From contig CACFOQ010000009.1 in NCBI GenBank assembly GCA_902567855.1, positions 1 through 53,500 of the forward strand: DNA of 53,500 nt, read 5' to 3'. This DNA comes from an uncultured Alphaproteobacteria bacterium. Its GTDB lineage: Bacteria; Pseudomonadota; Alphaproteobacteria; HIMB59; GCA-002718135. Every line of letters starts with the position of its first letter. Within the stretch, counting starts at the first letter, position 1. The notes below the pieces were generated by a model that saw only the letters and a list, made by a program, of their open reading frames with translations, searched no databases and had not been told where the DNA came from. Made by a program: the position numbers and the translations under genes. Shown here piece after piece: positions 34,245-43,024 of this stretch.

Positions 34245-35858
34245 ATGACTATAAACATTTCTATACCAGATGTAGGACAAAATTTACATCCACAAATAAC
34301 AGTTCTTGGAGTAGGAGGCTCAGGAGGAAACGCAGTAAATAATATGATTAACTCTAATTTAGAAGGAGTTGATTTTGTAATAGCAAATACTGACGCTCAA
34401 GCTCTTCAAAATTCACACTGTAAGAAAAAAATTCAATTAGGAGTTCAAAGTACAAGAGGACTTGGAGCTGGAATGCGTCCAGATATAGGCAGACAAGCAG
34501 CAGAAGAAACTTTAAATGAAATAGGCCAAATGCTTGAAGGAAGCCATATGCTTTTTATTGCTGCAGGTATGGGAGGTGGCACAGGTACTGGTGCAGCACC
34601 TATAATTGCTCAGCTAGCGAGAGAGAAAGGTATTTTAACTGTAGGAGTTGTTACAAAACCTTTTCATTTTGAAGGATCTCAAAGAATGAAATTAGCAGAT
34701 AAAGGTTTAGAAGAATTACAGCAATATGTTGATACTCTTTTAACAATTCCAAATCAAAATTTATTTCGTATCGCAAACGAAAAAACAACTTTTGCCGATG
34801 CATTTAAAATGGCTGATGATGTTTTATATGCTGGTGTTCGAGGTGTTACAGATTTAATGGTTCAACCAGGATTAATCAATTTGGATTTCTCAGATGTAAA
34901 GACTGTAATGTCTGAAATGGGCAAAGCAATGATGGGGACTGGAGAAGCTTCAGGTGAAGGTAGAGCAATCGCTGCAGCTGAGGCCGCAATAGCAAATCCA
35001 TTAATAGATGATGTATCTCTTAAAGGAGCAAAGGGATTAATTATTAATATAACTGGAGGCAATGATATTACTTTATATGAAGTAGACGAAGCAGCTAATC
35101 GTATTAAACAAGAAGTTGATGAAGAAGCTAATATTATTTACGGAACAACCTGTGATGATAGGTTAGAGGGAGTTGTCCGAGTAAGTTTAGTTGCTACAGG
35201 AATAGAAGCTAATTCATTTGTATCTGCAAAACCTTTACCTAATACTAATACTATTTCCATAGATAATTCAGTATATGCTGAAAAAGTAGATTTAAATGAA
35301 GAATTAAACTTATCCAATGAAGAAGTTTCTTTGGAAAATATTAGCTCTGAAACAAATTCATTACCAGAAAATGAAACAATTTCTGAATCCTTGGAAAATA
35401 CAATAGAAGATGTTTCTTCTAAAGAACTATTAACTCAAAAATCTATGGATTCAGATGATGAAGAAATTTTAGATGAGCAATCTATCTCAAATATTGATAC
35501 TCCTTCAAATGATGAAATAATACAAAATCATCAAATTGAAGAAGAAAATATCAAAACTAATGAACTTAATCTTGATTTAAAAGAAGAGGAAGCAAAAACT
35601 AGCGTTAGAAGATTAAGCCTATTTGATACTCTTGATAATCAAGAAAATAAGCAAGTTTCTGAAAATAGTGAAAAAATGGAACCAAAAATTGATGAAAATA
35701 TAAGTGATTCAATTGAAATTGATGAAAAAAGTCATGATTTAGATGAAAAGAAAGAGTTTTCTCCTGAAGAATCAATTGTTGAAGAGGAATTTAATCAAGA
35801 TCATGAAGATGAAGAATTACTAGATATTCCTACTTTTTTAAGAAGGCAGGCAAATTAA
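34245..35858 (+). CDS. ftsZ: Cell division GTPase FtsZ
   Basis: Tubulin-like GTPase that forms the Z ring. The globular domain (~residues 15-330) has [17 protein letters not shown], the tubulin signature GGGTGTG (110-116), the synergy-loop region with [20 protein letters not shown] and the [12 protein letters not shown] block. It is followed by ~190 residues of acidic, asparagine/serine-rich linker and then the FtsA-binding tail [11 protein letters not shown] at the extreme C-terminus. At 537 residues it is long compared with E. coli but in line with alphaproteobacterial FtsZ. A hairpin terminator lies about 65 bases downstream. Confidence 0.97.
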   Translation: MTINISIPDVGQNLHPQITVLGVGGSGGNAVNNMINSNLEGVDFVIANTDAQALQNSHCKKKIQLGVQSTRGLGAGMRPDIGRQAAEETLNEIGQMLEGSHMLFIAAGMGGGTGTGAAPIIAQLAREKGILTVGVVTKPFHFEGSQRMKLADKGLEELQQYVDTLLTIPNQNLFRIANEKTTFADAFKMADDVLYAGVRGVTDLMVQPGLINLDFSDVKTVMSEMGKAMMGTGEASGEGRAIAAAEAAIANPLIDDVSLKGAKGLIINITGGNDITLYEVDEAANRIKQEVDEEANIIYGTTCDDRLEGVVRVSLVATGIEANSFVSAKPLPNTNTISIDNSVYAEKVDLNEELNLSNEEVSLENISSETNSLPENETISESLENTIEDVSSKELLTQKSMDSDDEEILDEQSISNIDTPSNDEIIQNHQIEEENIKTNELNLDLKEEEAKTSVRRLSLFDTLDNQENKQVSENSEKMEPKIDENISDSIEIDEKSHDLDEKKEFSPEESIVEEEFNQDHEDEELLDIPTFLRRQAN

Positions 35859-35922
35859 GTATTTCATTGAAATATTTAGTAATATTCAGTTAATTGTGGA
35901 ACCATAGAATAATATGTAATAG

Positions 35923-35949
35923 AAAAAGTGCTGCAAGACAGCACTTTTT
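35923..35949 (+). terminator. Rho-independent-type hairpin between ftsZ and lpxC
   Basis: The arms AAAGTGCTG and CAGCACTTT enclose the 5-base loop CAAGA, and the 3' arm runs into a tract of eight T, the standard terminator layout. It ends within 10 bases of the lpxC start codon, so it either ends the ftsZ message or sits in the lpxC leader as an attenuator or ribosome-site-masking stem. Confidence 0.8.
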
Positions 35950-35957
35950 TTTAATCA

Positions 35958-36830
35958 ATGATAGCTAATTCAAATATATCTTCAAATCAACAAACCATAA
36001 GAAAAAGTTTTTCTTTGGATGGAATAGGGCTTCATACAGGTAAAAAGGTTAAAATAACTGTTGAACCAGCTAAAGTTAATAATGGTATCAAGTTTATTAG
36101 AACTGATTTGATAAAAGATAATATAGTGCCTGCTTTGTGGTCAAATGTTTCCTCTACAAATTTATGTACTACAATTAGCAATGAAAAAGGAGTTAGCGTT
36201 TCTACAATCGAACATTTAATGAGTTCATTGTCAGGAATGCACATTGATAATGCTAATATATTAATTAACAATCTTGAAGTTCCTATTATGGATGGTAGCT
36301 CATTACCTTTTGTGGAAGAATTAGAAAATAGTGGAATGGAAATTCAAGAAATTCCTCGTAAAATAATTTCTGTAAAGAAAAAAATTCTTGTTTCTAATAA
36401 TGATAGTTATGCCAAGATAACTCCCAACAAGCAATTTTCGATTGATTTTGAAATTGATTTTGAAAGTCAATTAGTAAGCAAACAAGCTTGTCAACTTCAA
36501 TTAATAAATGGAAATTATAAAACTGATGTTTCTTCAGCTCGAACTTTTGGCTTTGAGAAGGATGTTGATTATTTGCAAGCTAATGGGTTAGCGCTTGGTG
36601 GTTCTTTAGATAATGCTGTAGTAGTTGGTGAAAAAAATATTTTGAATAAAGAAGGTTTACGATTTACTGATGAATTTGTACGACATAAAATATTAGACTC
36701 TATTGGAGATTTATATCTAGCAGGTAAACCAATTCAAGGTTATTTCTATGGCAGCAAATCAGGTCACTTTTTAAATAATCAATTATTAAGAGAACTTTTT
36801 TCAGATAAATCTAATTTTGAGATAATATAA
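35958..36830 (+). CDS. lpxC: UDP-3-O-acyl-GlcNAc deacetylase LpxC
   Basis: Zinc deacetylase for the committed step of lipid A synthesis, so this organism makes lipid A. The 290-residue protein has SFSLDGIGLHTGKKVKI, the zinc-binding STIEHLMSSLSGM (His86), the DGSSLPFVE block, and VRHKILDSIGDLYLAG with His243 and Asp247 as further zinc ligands. The ATG at 35958 is the only early start. No Shine-Dalgarno is visible because the hairpin and its T-tract occupy that position. A weak promoter (TTGTGG at 35894, TAATAG at 35917) could start the message inside the hairpin. It converges with fumC across 5 bases. Confidence 0.95.
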   Translation: MIANSNISSNQQTIRKSFSLDGIGLHTGKKVKITVEPAKVNNGIKFIRTDLIKDNIVPALWSNVSSTNLCTTISNEKGVSVSTIEHLMSSLSGMHIDNANILINNLEVPIMDGSSLPFVEELENSGMEIQEIPRKIISVKKKILVSNNDSYAKITPNKQFSIDFEIDFESQLVSKQACQLQLINGNYKTDVSSARTFGFEKDVDYLQANGLALGGSLDNAVVVGEKNILNKEGLRFTDEFVRHKILDSIGDLYLAGKPIQGYFYGSKSGHFLNNQLLRELFSDKSNFEII

Positions 36831-36835
36831 TTTTA

Positions 36836-38221
36836 TCAAATCATTTTTTTTGGATCTACAATTCCATCAAATTTTTTTATATCTACTAATTTAAGTTTTA
36901 CTGCAGCTTCTTTTAAAGTTAAATTTTCTTTAAATGCCTTCTTTGCTATTTTTGCAGCATTATCATAACCAATAAATTCATTTAACGCTGTTACAAGCAT
37001 AAGTGAATTTAATAAATTTTCTCTAATATTCTTTTTATTAGGCTTTAATCCTTTAAGACATTTTTCAACAAAATTATTTATTGAGTCAGATAATAAATTT
37101 AAAGACTGAATGATATTGTAAATTATTAATGGTTTAAAAGCATTCAATTCAAAATGACCTTGAGAACCGGCTATTGTTGTTGTTAAATTATTACCCATAA
37201 CTTGTAAACAAACCATAGATAATGCCTCAATTTGAGTTGGATTAACCTTGCCTGGCATAATCGAAGATCCTGGTTCATTAGTGGGTAGAATAATTTCTCC
37301 TAGTCCAGCTCTAGGTCCAGAAGCTAAAAATCTTAAATCATTTGAAATTTTAAAAAGTGATGTAGCAAGACTATTAAGAGCACTAGATAAATTAACTAAG
37401 GAATCATGTGCAGCTATTCCTTCAAATTTATTTGAAGCAGGCTTATAAATGCTTTTGGTAATTTTAGATAAATTTTTACAAAAATATTTATCAAAATTTT
37501 TAGGAGAATTAATCCCAGTTCCTACAGCCGTTCCACCTTGAACTACAAATTGAAGTTCTTTTTTTGCTTCTAATATTCTTTTTTCATTATTTTTTATTTG
37601 CTCTAAATAACCTGAAAATACTTGTCCCAAAGTAATAGGTGTAGCATCTTGAGTATGAGTACGCCCAATTTTTATAATATTTTTATAAATTTTTGTTTTA
37701 TTACTTAGGACTGTTTTAATTTTTTTTAATGAATGAATTAATTTTTTTTCTATAATTTTATTACTTGCTATATGCATAACTGTAGGAAATGTATCATTTG
37801 ATGATTGAGACAAATTTACATGATCATTTGGATGAACAGGTATTTTAGTGCCTATTTTACCTTTAAGTTTTTTAATTGCATAATTACTTATCACTTCATT
37901 GGCATTCATATTTGTTTGTGTTCCAGACCCTGTTTGCCATACAGAAAGTGGAAAATGGTTGTTTAAATTAGAATTGATTATTTGATCACATGCTGCGATT
38001 ATTGCTTTCCCAATTTTTTTATCTAATTTACCAAGCTGTATATTAGTCAGAGCTGCGGCTTTTTTTTGGTATCCTATAGCAACTATGATTTCATTAGGTA
38101 TTTTTTCAATTCCAATTACAAAATTTTCAAGAGATCTTTGAGTTTGGGCTCCCCATAAACAAGAATTTTCTATTTTTTTATTACCAATACTGTCTTTTTC
38201 TATTCTAAATTTTTTTTTCAT
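36836..38221 (-). CDS. fumC: Class II fumarate hydratase
   Basis: Iron-independent fumarase of the citric acid cycle, interconverting fumarate and malate. The 461-residue protein has the family blocks WGAQTQRSLENF near residue 24, SGTQTNMNANEVISN, HPNDHVNLSQSSNDTFPT, the RTHTQDATPITLGQ strand and the superfamily signature GSSIMPGKVNPTQ near residue 318. It shares a 68-base divergent gap with gpmA, which contains a tandem GTATAAC-type repeat. A shared fumC-sspB neighbourhood is often seen in alphaproteobacteria; here gpmA lies between them. Confidence 0.96.
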   Translation of the reverse strand: MKKKFRIEKDSIGNKKIENSCLWGAQTQRSLENFVIGIEKIPNEIIVAIGYQKKAAALTNIQLGKLDKKIGKAIIAACDQIINSNLNNHFPLSVWQTGSGTQTNMNANEVISNYAIKKLKGKIGTKIPVHPNDHVNLSQSSNDTFPTVMHIASNKIIEKKLIHSLKKIKTVLSNKTKIYKNIIKIGRTHTQDATPITLGQVFSGYLEQIKNNEKRILEAKKELQFVVQGGTAVGTGINSPKNFDKYFCKNLSKITKSIYKPASNKFEGIAAHDSLVNLSSALNSLATSLFKISNDLRFLASGPRAGLGEIILPTNEPGSSIMPGKVNPTQIEALSMVCLQVMGNNLTTTIAGSQGHFELNAFKPLIIYNIIQSLNLLSDSINNFVEKCLKGLKPNKKNIRENLLNSLMLVTALNEFIGYDNAAKIAKKAFKENLTLKEAAVKLKLVDIKKFDGIVDPKKMI

Positions 38222-38289
38222 TTTTTATATAATTTTAATTATTTTTTTGTATAACACAAAGTATAACAAACTTTAAAAATAAATCTCAT

Positions 38290-38919
38290 ATGAATAGATT
38301 AATTCTTCTTAGACATGGACAAAGTCAATGGAATCTGGAAAATCGTTTTACAGGATGGAAAGATGTGCCATTAACCAAAAAAGGGATTGAAGAGGCAAAT
38401 AAAGCAGGTTTATTAATTAAAGAGAGTAAAATCAAAATTGATATTGTTTTTAGCAGTATATTACAAAGAGCTAATAGAACTGCTGAATTAGCACTTAAAG
38501 AAAAGGATTTTGTTCATTTATGGAAAGATAATCAGTTGACTATGACAAAAAGTCAAAATCTTAATGAAAGAGACTATGGCGACTTGGTAGGATTAAATAA
38601 AGAAGAAACTTCGCAGAAGTTTGGTAAAGATCAAGTACATATTTGGAGAAGGTCTTATGATGTTTCTCCTCCTGGAGGTGAAAGTTTAAAAAATGTAGTT
38701 GATAGAGTAGGACCATATTTTGAAAAATTTATACAGCCTCATTTATTTGGTGGCAAAAATGTCATTATTGTTGCTCATGGAAATTCTTTACGAGCTACTA
38801 TGATTAAAATTGGCCTTTATAAACCTGAAGAAATTTCTAAAATTGAATTACCTACCGGAAGCCCTTTTGTTATTAATTTTTCTTCAGGAAAATTACAAGA
38901 TGCAAATTATTTAAATTAA
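38290..38919 (+). CDS. gpmA: 2,3-bisphosphoglycerate-dependent phosphoglycerate mutase
   Basis: Interconverts 3- and 2-phosphoglycerate in glycolysis and gluconeogenesis. The 209-residue protein has the phosphohistidine motif LILLRHGQSQWN (His9), the FTGWKDVPLT block specific to dPGM, LNERDYGDLVGLNK around the catalytic glutamate, and the second histidine in VAHGNSLR. It is shorter than the 250-residue E. coli enzyme but typical of the short alphaproteobacterial GpmA. It converges with and overlaps the sspB-like gene by 4 bases. Confidence 0.94.
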   Translation: MNRLILLRHGQSQWNLENRFTGWKDVPLTKKGIEEANKAGLLIKESKIKIDIVFSSILQRANRTAELALKEKDFVHLWKDNQLTMTKSQNLNERDYGDLVGLNKEETSQKFGKDQVHIWRRSYDVSPPGGESLKNVVDRVGPYFEKFIQPHLFGGKNVIIVAHGNSLRATMIKIGLYKPEEISKIELPTGSPFVINFSSGKLQDANYLN

Positions 38920-39362
38920 TTTTTTTTGTATTTATTAAAATCAACAATATTACTATCCATATTTTCTGTTTGATTTTTTACAGATTTTTTTATTAACTTG
39001 TCTTTTTCTTTGTCACGATTTTGTAATAATTTTAATCCAAAGTTAGCATAAGGATCAGCAAATGAAATTATACTATTATAGGGAATAGTTAAATCAGCTT
39101 TTATATTGTCAAATGAAAGACATAAAGAAAATTCATAATTTTTAACCTTTAGATTCCAAAATTCGTATTGTATAATTATTGTTATTTCTGAAGGATATTT
39201 ATCTTTTAACCATTTTGGAATTATAACTTTTTTGTTTTGGGTATTAATATTTACATATAAGTGGTGACCTTCTTGAAATCCTTTTTTTTCAACACTTAAA
39301 AGTATGTCTTTAAAAACATTAATCATATTTTTTTTAAGGATTTTTGAATAATCAATTTTCAT
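38916..39362 (-). CDS. SspB-family ClpXP adaptor
   Basis: A 148-residue protein matching the alphaproteobacterial SspB form, which delivers ssrA-tagged proteins to ClpXP. The N-terminal part is helical; the beta-rich core has the pattern EGHHLYVNINTQNKKVIIP, then LKDKYPSEITIIIQYEFWNLKV and FDNIKADLTIPYNSIISFADPYANFGLKL. The last pair matches the SspB core strands where a conserved FxDP segment lies. The C-terminus (NMDSNIVDFNKYKKN) has the short ClpX-binding-like tail with alternating hydrophobic residues. Placement near fumC agrees with this identity. Confidence 0.82.
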   Translation of the reverse strand: MKIDYSKILKKNMINVFKDILLSVEKKGFQEGHHLYVNINTQNKKVIIPKWLKDKYPSEITIIIQYEFWNLKVKNYEFSLCLSFDNIKADLTIPYNSIISFADPYANFGLKLLQNRDKEKDKLIKKSVKNQTENMDSNIVDFNKYKKN

Positions 39363-39417
39363 ATTAAATAAACATATTATAATGAAATATAATAATTAAT
39401 ACTTATATTCTTAATTT

Positions 39418-40356
39418 ATGAAAGAAATAATTACATATTTTCATACAGATTGTTTGCTTAAAAATAATGGCATCAACCATCCTGAAAGAAAAGAGAGATT
39501 AGAAGTAGTTTTAAAAACTATTAAAAAAATTGAGAATATTAAAATTACAATTAAAAATGCACCATTGGCTGATTTGGATACTGTAGCTTTAGTGCATCCT
39601 AAAAATTATATGAATAATATTTTTTCATTAATTCCTAACGATGGCTTAAAAGGTGTAGAAAATGAACCATATGCTGACACTTATTTATGTAAACATAGTA
39701 AAAATGCAGTTTTAAGAGCCTGTGGAGCAGGTATTGCTGGCGCAGATAGTCTTATCAAGGAAGATGAAAAAAGAATTTTTTGTTTAGTAAGACCTCCAGG
39801 ACATCATGCAGAAACAGTAAGAGCTAATGGGTTTTGTTTTATTAATAATGCTGCTGTCACTGCTAGATATTTACAAAAAAAATATCATATTAATAAAATT
39901 GCTATTATTGATTTTGACGTTCATCACGGAAATGGATCTCAAGAAATATTTTATAAAGATAATAGTGTTGCCTATGGATCTATACATCAACATCCATTAT
40001 TTCCTGGCACTGGATCTGAAGAAGAAACAGGGGTCGGAAATATTTATAATGCCCCTATTAATGCAGGAACTAGTGGAGAAGATTTTATTAAGATATTTGA
40101 TAACAAAATATTGGATAGGATAGAAAAATTTAAACCTGAAATAATCATCATTTCTGCTGGATTTGATGCACATAAAAGAGATCCTTTATCTCAAATAAAT
40201 TTAGAGTCAGAACATTTCTATACGATTACAAAAAAGATTGTCGAAATTTCCAATATTCATTCCCAAGGAAAGATAATCTCTTTTCTTGAAGGGGGGTATG
40301 ATCTAGTTGGTCTATCTGAAAGTTTTGAATATCATATAAAAGGTTTAAGTGAATAG
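39418..40356 (+). CDS. Histone-deacetylase-family zinc amidohydrolase
   Basis: A 312-residue member of the arginase/deacetylase fold (HDAC/AcuC/acetylpolyamine amidohydrolase). Signature elements are YFHTDCLLKN at the start, NHPERKERL, RPPGHHAETVRANGFCFINNAA (the two catalytic histidines) and AIIDFDVHHGNGSQEIFY (zinc ligands Asp and His). Also present are the SIHQHPLFPGTG loop, IIISAGFDAHKRDPL with the last zinc Asp, and FLEGGYDL. In bacteria these act on acetylated polyamines or small amides; the substrate here is unknown. Confidence 0.9.
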   Translation: MKEIITYFHTDCLLKNNGINHPERKERLEVVLKTIKKIENIKITIKNAPLADLDTVALVHPKNYMNNIFSLIPNDGLKGVENEPYADTYLCKHSKNAVLRACGAGIAGADSLIKEDEKRIFCLVRPPGHHAETVRANGFCFINNAAVTARYLQKKYHINKIAIIDFDVHHGNGSQEIFYKDNSVAYGSIHQHPLFPGTGSEEETGVGNIYNAPINAGTSGEDFIKIFDNKILDRIEKFKPEIIIISAGFDAHKRDPLSQINLESEHFYTITKKIVEISNIHSQGKIISFLEGGYDLVGLSESFEYHIKGLSE

Positions 40357-40377
40357 CGTATTATCAAAAATGTTATT

Positions 40378-40426
40378 AAAATTTCTTCTATTATTTTTTT
40401 AAATAATAAGTAATAGAGAATTTTTT
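40378..40426 (+). terminator. AU-rich hairpin with T-tract after the deacetylase gene
   Basis: TTCTATTATTTTTTT and AAATAATAAGTAATAGAGAA are largely complementary and are followed by a TTTTTT run. The stem has almost no G-C pairs, so it would be weak. It fits a terminator in such an AT-rich genome but could arise by chance. Confidence 0.35.
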
Positions 40427-40441
40427 AAATTACTGAAATCA

Positions 40442-40921
40442 ATGAATTTACAAAAATATAAATATAATTTTAATTTTTTTAATTGGATAAAAAAAACTGA
40501 ATTAGTTGAATTATCTGAAATTAATACTCAAGATGATCCAATCAGACCTGAAATAAGTAATAAATTTAGAACTTCTCAAGGTAGAAAAATATTTGGATTA
40601 AAATACAATGGAGATATCGAAGGAGTTGTTTGTATTGCTTTTACATCAGATATTCCCGCTACTGTTAAAGAATTAGAACTAATGAGCGTTAATGAAAAAG
40701 AAGGCAAAATTGCTATTGCCTATACGTTATGGTCTTTAAAAAAGGGAGCTGGAAAAAAAATAATGAAAGAACTTCTAAAATATATGAAAGAAAAAAATCA
40801 TCTTGATAGTATCATGACTCTATCACCTTTAACTCCTATGGCTACACATTATCATATTAGAAATGGCGCTAAATTAATCAAAATTAATCCAACAACTCAA
40901 AATTTTGAATATAAGATATAA
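40442..40921 (+). CDS. Putative GNAT-fold acyltransferase-like protein
   Basis: A 159-residue protein I cannot assign to a named family. The middle reads as beta strands (RKIFGLKYNGDIEGVVCIAF, KELELMSVNE), followed by a loop and helix GAGKKIMKELLKYMKEK, reminiscent of the GNAT acetyl-CoA pyrophosphate loop (RxxGxG/A). The C-terminal ATHYHIRNGAKLIKIN resembles the GNAT motif B segment. No signal or membrane segment is seen. It stands alone between the deacetylase and methyltransferase genes on the same strand; a link to the deacetylase would be speculative. Confidence 0.5.
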   Translation: MNLQKYKYNFNFFNWIKKTELVELSEINTQDDPIRPEISNKFRTSQGRKIFGLKYNGDIEGVVCIAFTSDIPATVKELELMSVNEKEGKIAIAYTLWSLKKGAGKKIMKELLKYMKEKNHLDSIMTLSPLTPMATHYHIRNGAKLIKINPTTQNFEYKI

Positions 40922-40990
40922 TAAATTTAATAGATAGATAAATTATAATTAAAAATTTATATTATTCTTTGGCAAAATTAAATTTAATCA

Positions 40991-41713
40991 ATGAAAAATA
41001 AAATAAGAGAATTAAAGAACTGGGATAACAAAACGTGGTTGTCTTCATCTGCATATATTAATTCATTTAACACTTTTTTACTTAAGAAGAAAAAACTTAA
41101 TAAAAATTCTCAAATATTAGATATTGGATGTGGTAGAGGTAAAATTTTTGGTGCTATATCTAGGAAGATTAAACTACTTAATAAACCAATTGGAATAGAC
41201 CCGATAGTTCATAAGGATGTCGATAAAAATATAGATTTTAGAAATGAAGATATATTTAAATTCTTTAAAACTAATCAAATTAAATTTGATTTAATAATGA
41301 TTAAGCAAACCCTCCATTTTTTTAATAAAAATAAAAGATCTAAATTAATAAAAGTTTGTAAAAATAATTTAAAGAAAAATGGTGTGTTAATTATATTTTC
41401 TTTAAATACCATAAATAATGAAATCCCATGTTTTAAAGTAATGAAACAAAAACTAAATAAGGGATTGATTAGAGATTCTATAATGATTAAATCAACTTGT
41501 AAGATATTAAAAAATTATAAGATTGATAAATTTCAGTTTAAAGTTTCAATAACTAAATGTAAATATATTCAAATGTTAAAACAGAGATACATCTCATGTC
41601 TTGTTAATCTAAATAAAGAGCAAATAAATAAAGGGATTAAAGAAATAAAAGATATTTACCCTAATAAGATTTTATTCAAAGATATTTTAATTTGTTTAAA
41701 ATATAAGAGTTAA
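40991..41713 (+). CDS. SAM-dependent class I methyltransferase
   Basis: A 240-residue protein with the Rossmann methyltransferase motif I LDIGCGRGKIFGAIS at ~residue 41, an acidic residue at the end of strand 2 (GIDPI), a motif resembling post-II (FRNEDIFKFF), and the motif IV-like FDLIMIKQTLHFF. The FF/H pattern is seen in methyltransferase_11/25-type small-molecule enzymes. The C-terminal part is lysine-rich and unrecognised. Substrate cannot be inferred. It is 36 bases upstream of the glpD-like gene in the same orientation. Confidence 0.72.
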   Translation: MKNKIRELKNWDNKTWLSSSAYINSFNTFLLKKKKLNKNSQILDIGCGRGKIFGAISRKIKLLNKPIGIDPIVHKDVDKNIDFRNEDIFKFFKTNQIKFDLIMIKQTLHFFNKNKRSKLIKVCKNNLKKNGVLIIFSLNTINNEIPCFKVMKQKLNKGLIRDSIMIKSTCKILKNYKIDKFQFKVSITKCKYIQMLKQRYISCLVNLNKEQINKGIKEIKDIYPNKILFKDILICLKYKS

Positions 41714-41749
41714 GTTATTGGAGCGTTCTGTAGTAGAATTAATTACAAA

Positions 41750-42901
41750 ATGAATAAGTATTATGATTTGTTTATAATTGGAGGTGGAATTAATGGTGCA
41801 GGTATAGCAAGAGATGCTAGTGGTAGAGGCTTAAGTGTTTATCTTGCAGAAAAGGGCAAAATTGGTTCTGCAACATCTTCTTGGTCTTCTAAATTAATTC
41901 ATGGTGGTTTAAGATATCTCGAAAATTATAATTTTAAACTAGTAAGAGAGTCTTTGAAAGAAAGAGAAGTTATTATAAACATTGCCCCAACTATTACCAA
42001 AACTTTACCTTTTATAATACCTTATACAAAAAAATTAAGATCTAAATTATTAATAAGGTTAGGGTTATTTTTGTATGATAATCTTGGAGGAAAATCTAAT
42101 ATGCCTAAATCATCAAAAATTAATTTAAATAAAAAATATTCTAAAATTTTAAATCAAAAATTTTCATTTGGATTTCAATATTATGATGTTCAAGTTGATG
42201 ATAAAAAATTAGTGGAAATGAATATTGATGATGCTAAAAAATTAGGAGCAACGATTATTGAAGATAGAAAAGTTATTAATGCTTTGAGAATTGATGATGG
42301 TTGGAAAATTATTCTTGATAATAATGAGATTATAAAATCTAAAATACTTATCAATGCAGCTGGTCCATGGATTAATGAAGTAGTTAATAATGTCATTAAA
42401 ATTAATGCTAATAAGTCTATAAGATTAGTAAAAGGAAGCCATATAATTATAAACAAGTTGTATGAAGAAGAAGTTGCCTTTACATTACAAAATGATGACA
42501 ACAGAATTATTTTTGTTATTCCCTATAAGAAAAAATATTCGCTTATTGGAACAACTGAAGTAGATGTTAAAACGGCAGACAATCCATCAATTTCTATTGA
42601 AGAAAAAATATATTTAATAAAAACAATTAATGATCACTTTGTTAAACAAATTTCTATTGAAGATATAGTAGAAACTTATTCAGGAATAAGACCATTAATT
42701 GAAGATTATAATGAAACTTCAAAAGTAACACGAGATTATGTATTAGATTTAAATCTTCAAAATAAAAAATCTCCTTTACTTAATATCTATGGAGGTAAGC
42801 TTACTACATATAGAAAATTATCAGAGAAAGTGATGGAAGAACTTAATCCTTATTTACCACTTAAAAACACAAAAAATTGGACACATTCTAAGATACTATA
42901 A
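41750..42901 (+). CDS. FAD-dependent glycerol-3-phosphate dehydrogenase, lacking C-terminal domain
   Basis: GlpD-family flavoenzyme oxidising glycerol 3-phosphate to dihydroxyacetone phosphate at the membrane. The N-terminal FAD motif DLFIIGGGINGAGIARDASGRG, then SSWSSKLIHGGLRYLEN, LINAAGPWINEV, the SGIRPLIEDYNETSKVTRDYV block and GGKLTTYRKLSEKVM are all intact. It ends at 383 residues, about 110-120 short of a standard ~500-residue GlpD: the stop comes directly after the flavin domain, where the helical C-terminal domain would begin. The following 120 bases show no continuation in any frame. It may be a functional short form or a truncated copy. Confidence 0.85.
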   Translation: MNKYYDLFIIGGGINGAGIARDASGRGLSVYLAEKGKIGSATSSWSSKLIHGGLRYLENYNFKLVRESLKEREVIINIAPTITKTLPFIIPYTKKLRSKLLIRLGLFLYDNLGGKSNMPKSSKINLNKKYSKILNQKFSFGFQYYDVQVDDKKLVEMNIDDAKKLGATIIEDRKVINALRIDDGWKIILDNNEIIKSKILINAAGPWINEVVNNVIKINANKSIRLVKGSHIIINKLYEEEVAFTLQNDDNRIIFVIPYKKKYSLIGTTEVDVKTADNPSISIEEKIYLIKTINDHFVKQISIEDIVETYSGIRPLIEDYNETSKVTRDYVLDLNLQNKKSPLLNIYGGKLTTYRKLSEKVMEELNPYLPLKNTKNWTHSKIL

Positions 42902-42953
42902 TAATGTCAATTTTAATTATTTATCATGGGCGTTTTGTTGATCATCTCAAGTA

Positions 42954-43008
42954 AGATAATTACCATATTTATTTACTAAATAGAATTTCTGCATTGCAAA
43001 CTTCATTG
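42954..43008 (+). repeat. Direct repeat copy 1 (55 bp), downstream of the MaoC-SDR gene
   Basis: This 55-base stretch matches 44315-44369 at 46 of 55 positions without gaps and in the same orientation. Examples of shared blocks are AGATAATTA, CATATTTA and GAATTTCT. It lies in the 123-base gap between the glpD-like gene and the MaoC-SDR gene; the rest of that gap holds nothing I recognise. Confidence 0.7.
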
Positions 43009-43024
43009 TCTTTGTTGTTCATAA

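Noticed and set aside
39827-40123. A second plus-strand frame inside the deacetylase gene
   Set aside because: It is out of frame with conserved zinc-binding motifs of the real gene, and its hydrophobic composition comes from a shifted reading of lysine/isoleucine codons.
42190-42501. Minus-strand open frame inside the glpD-like gene, and similar long antisense frames in murE, ftsA and uvrD
   Set aside because: They are opposite to well-supported genes, have no ribosome sites, and reflect low stop-codon frequency on the complement of AT-rich coding sequence.
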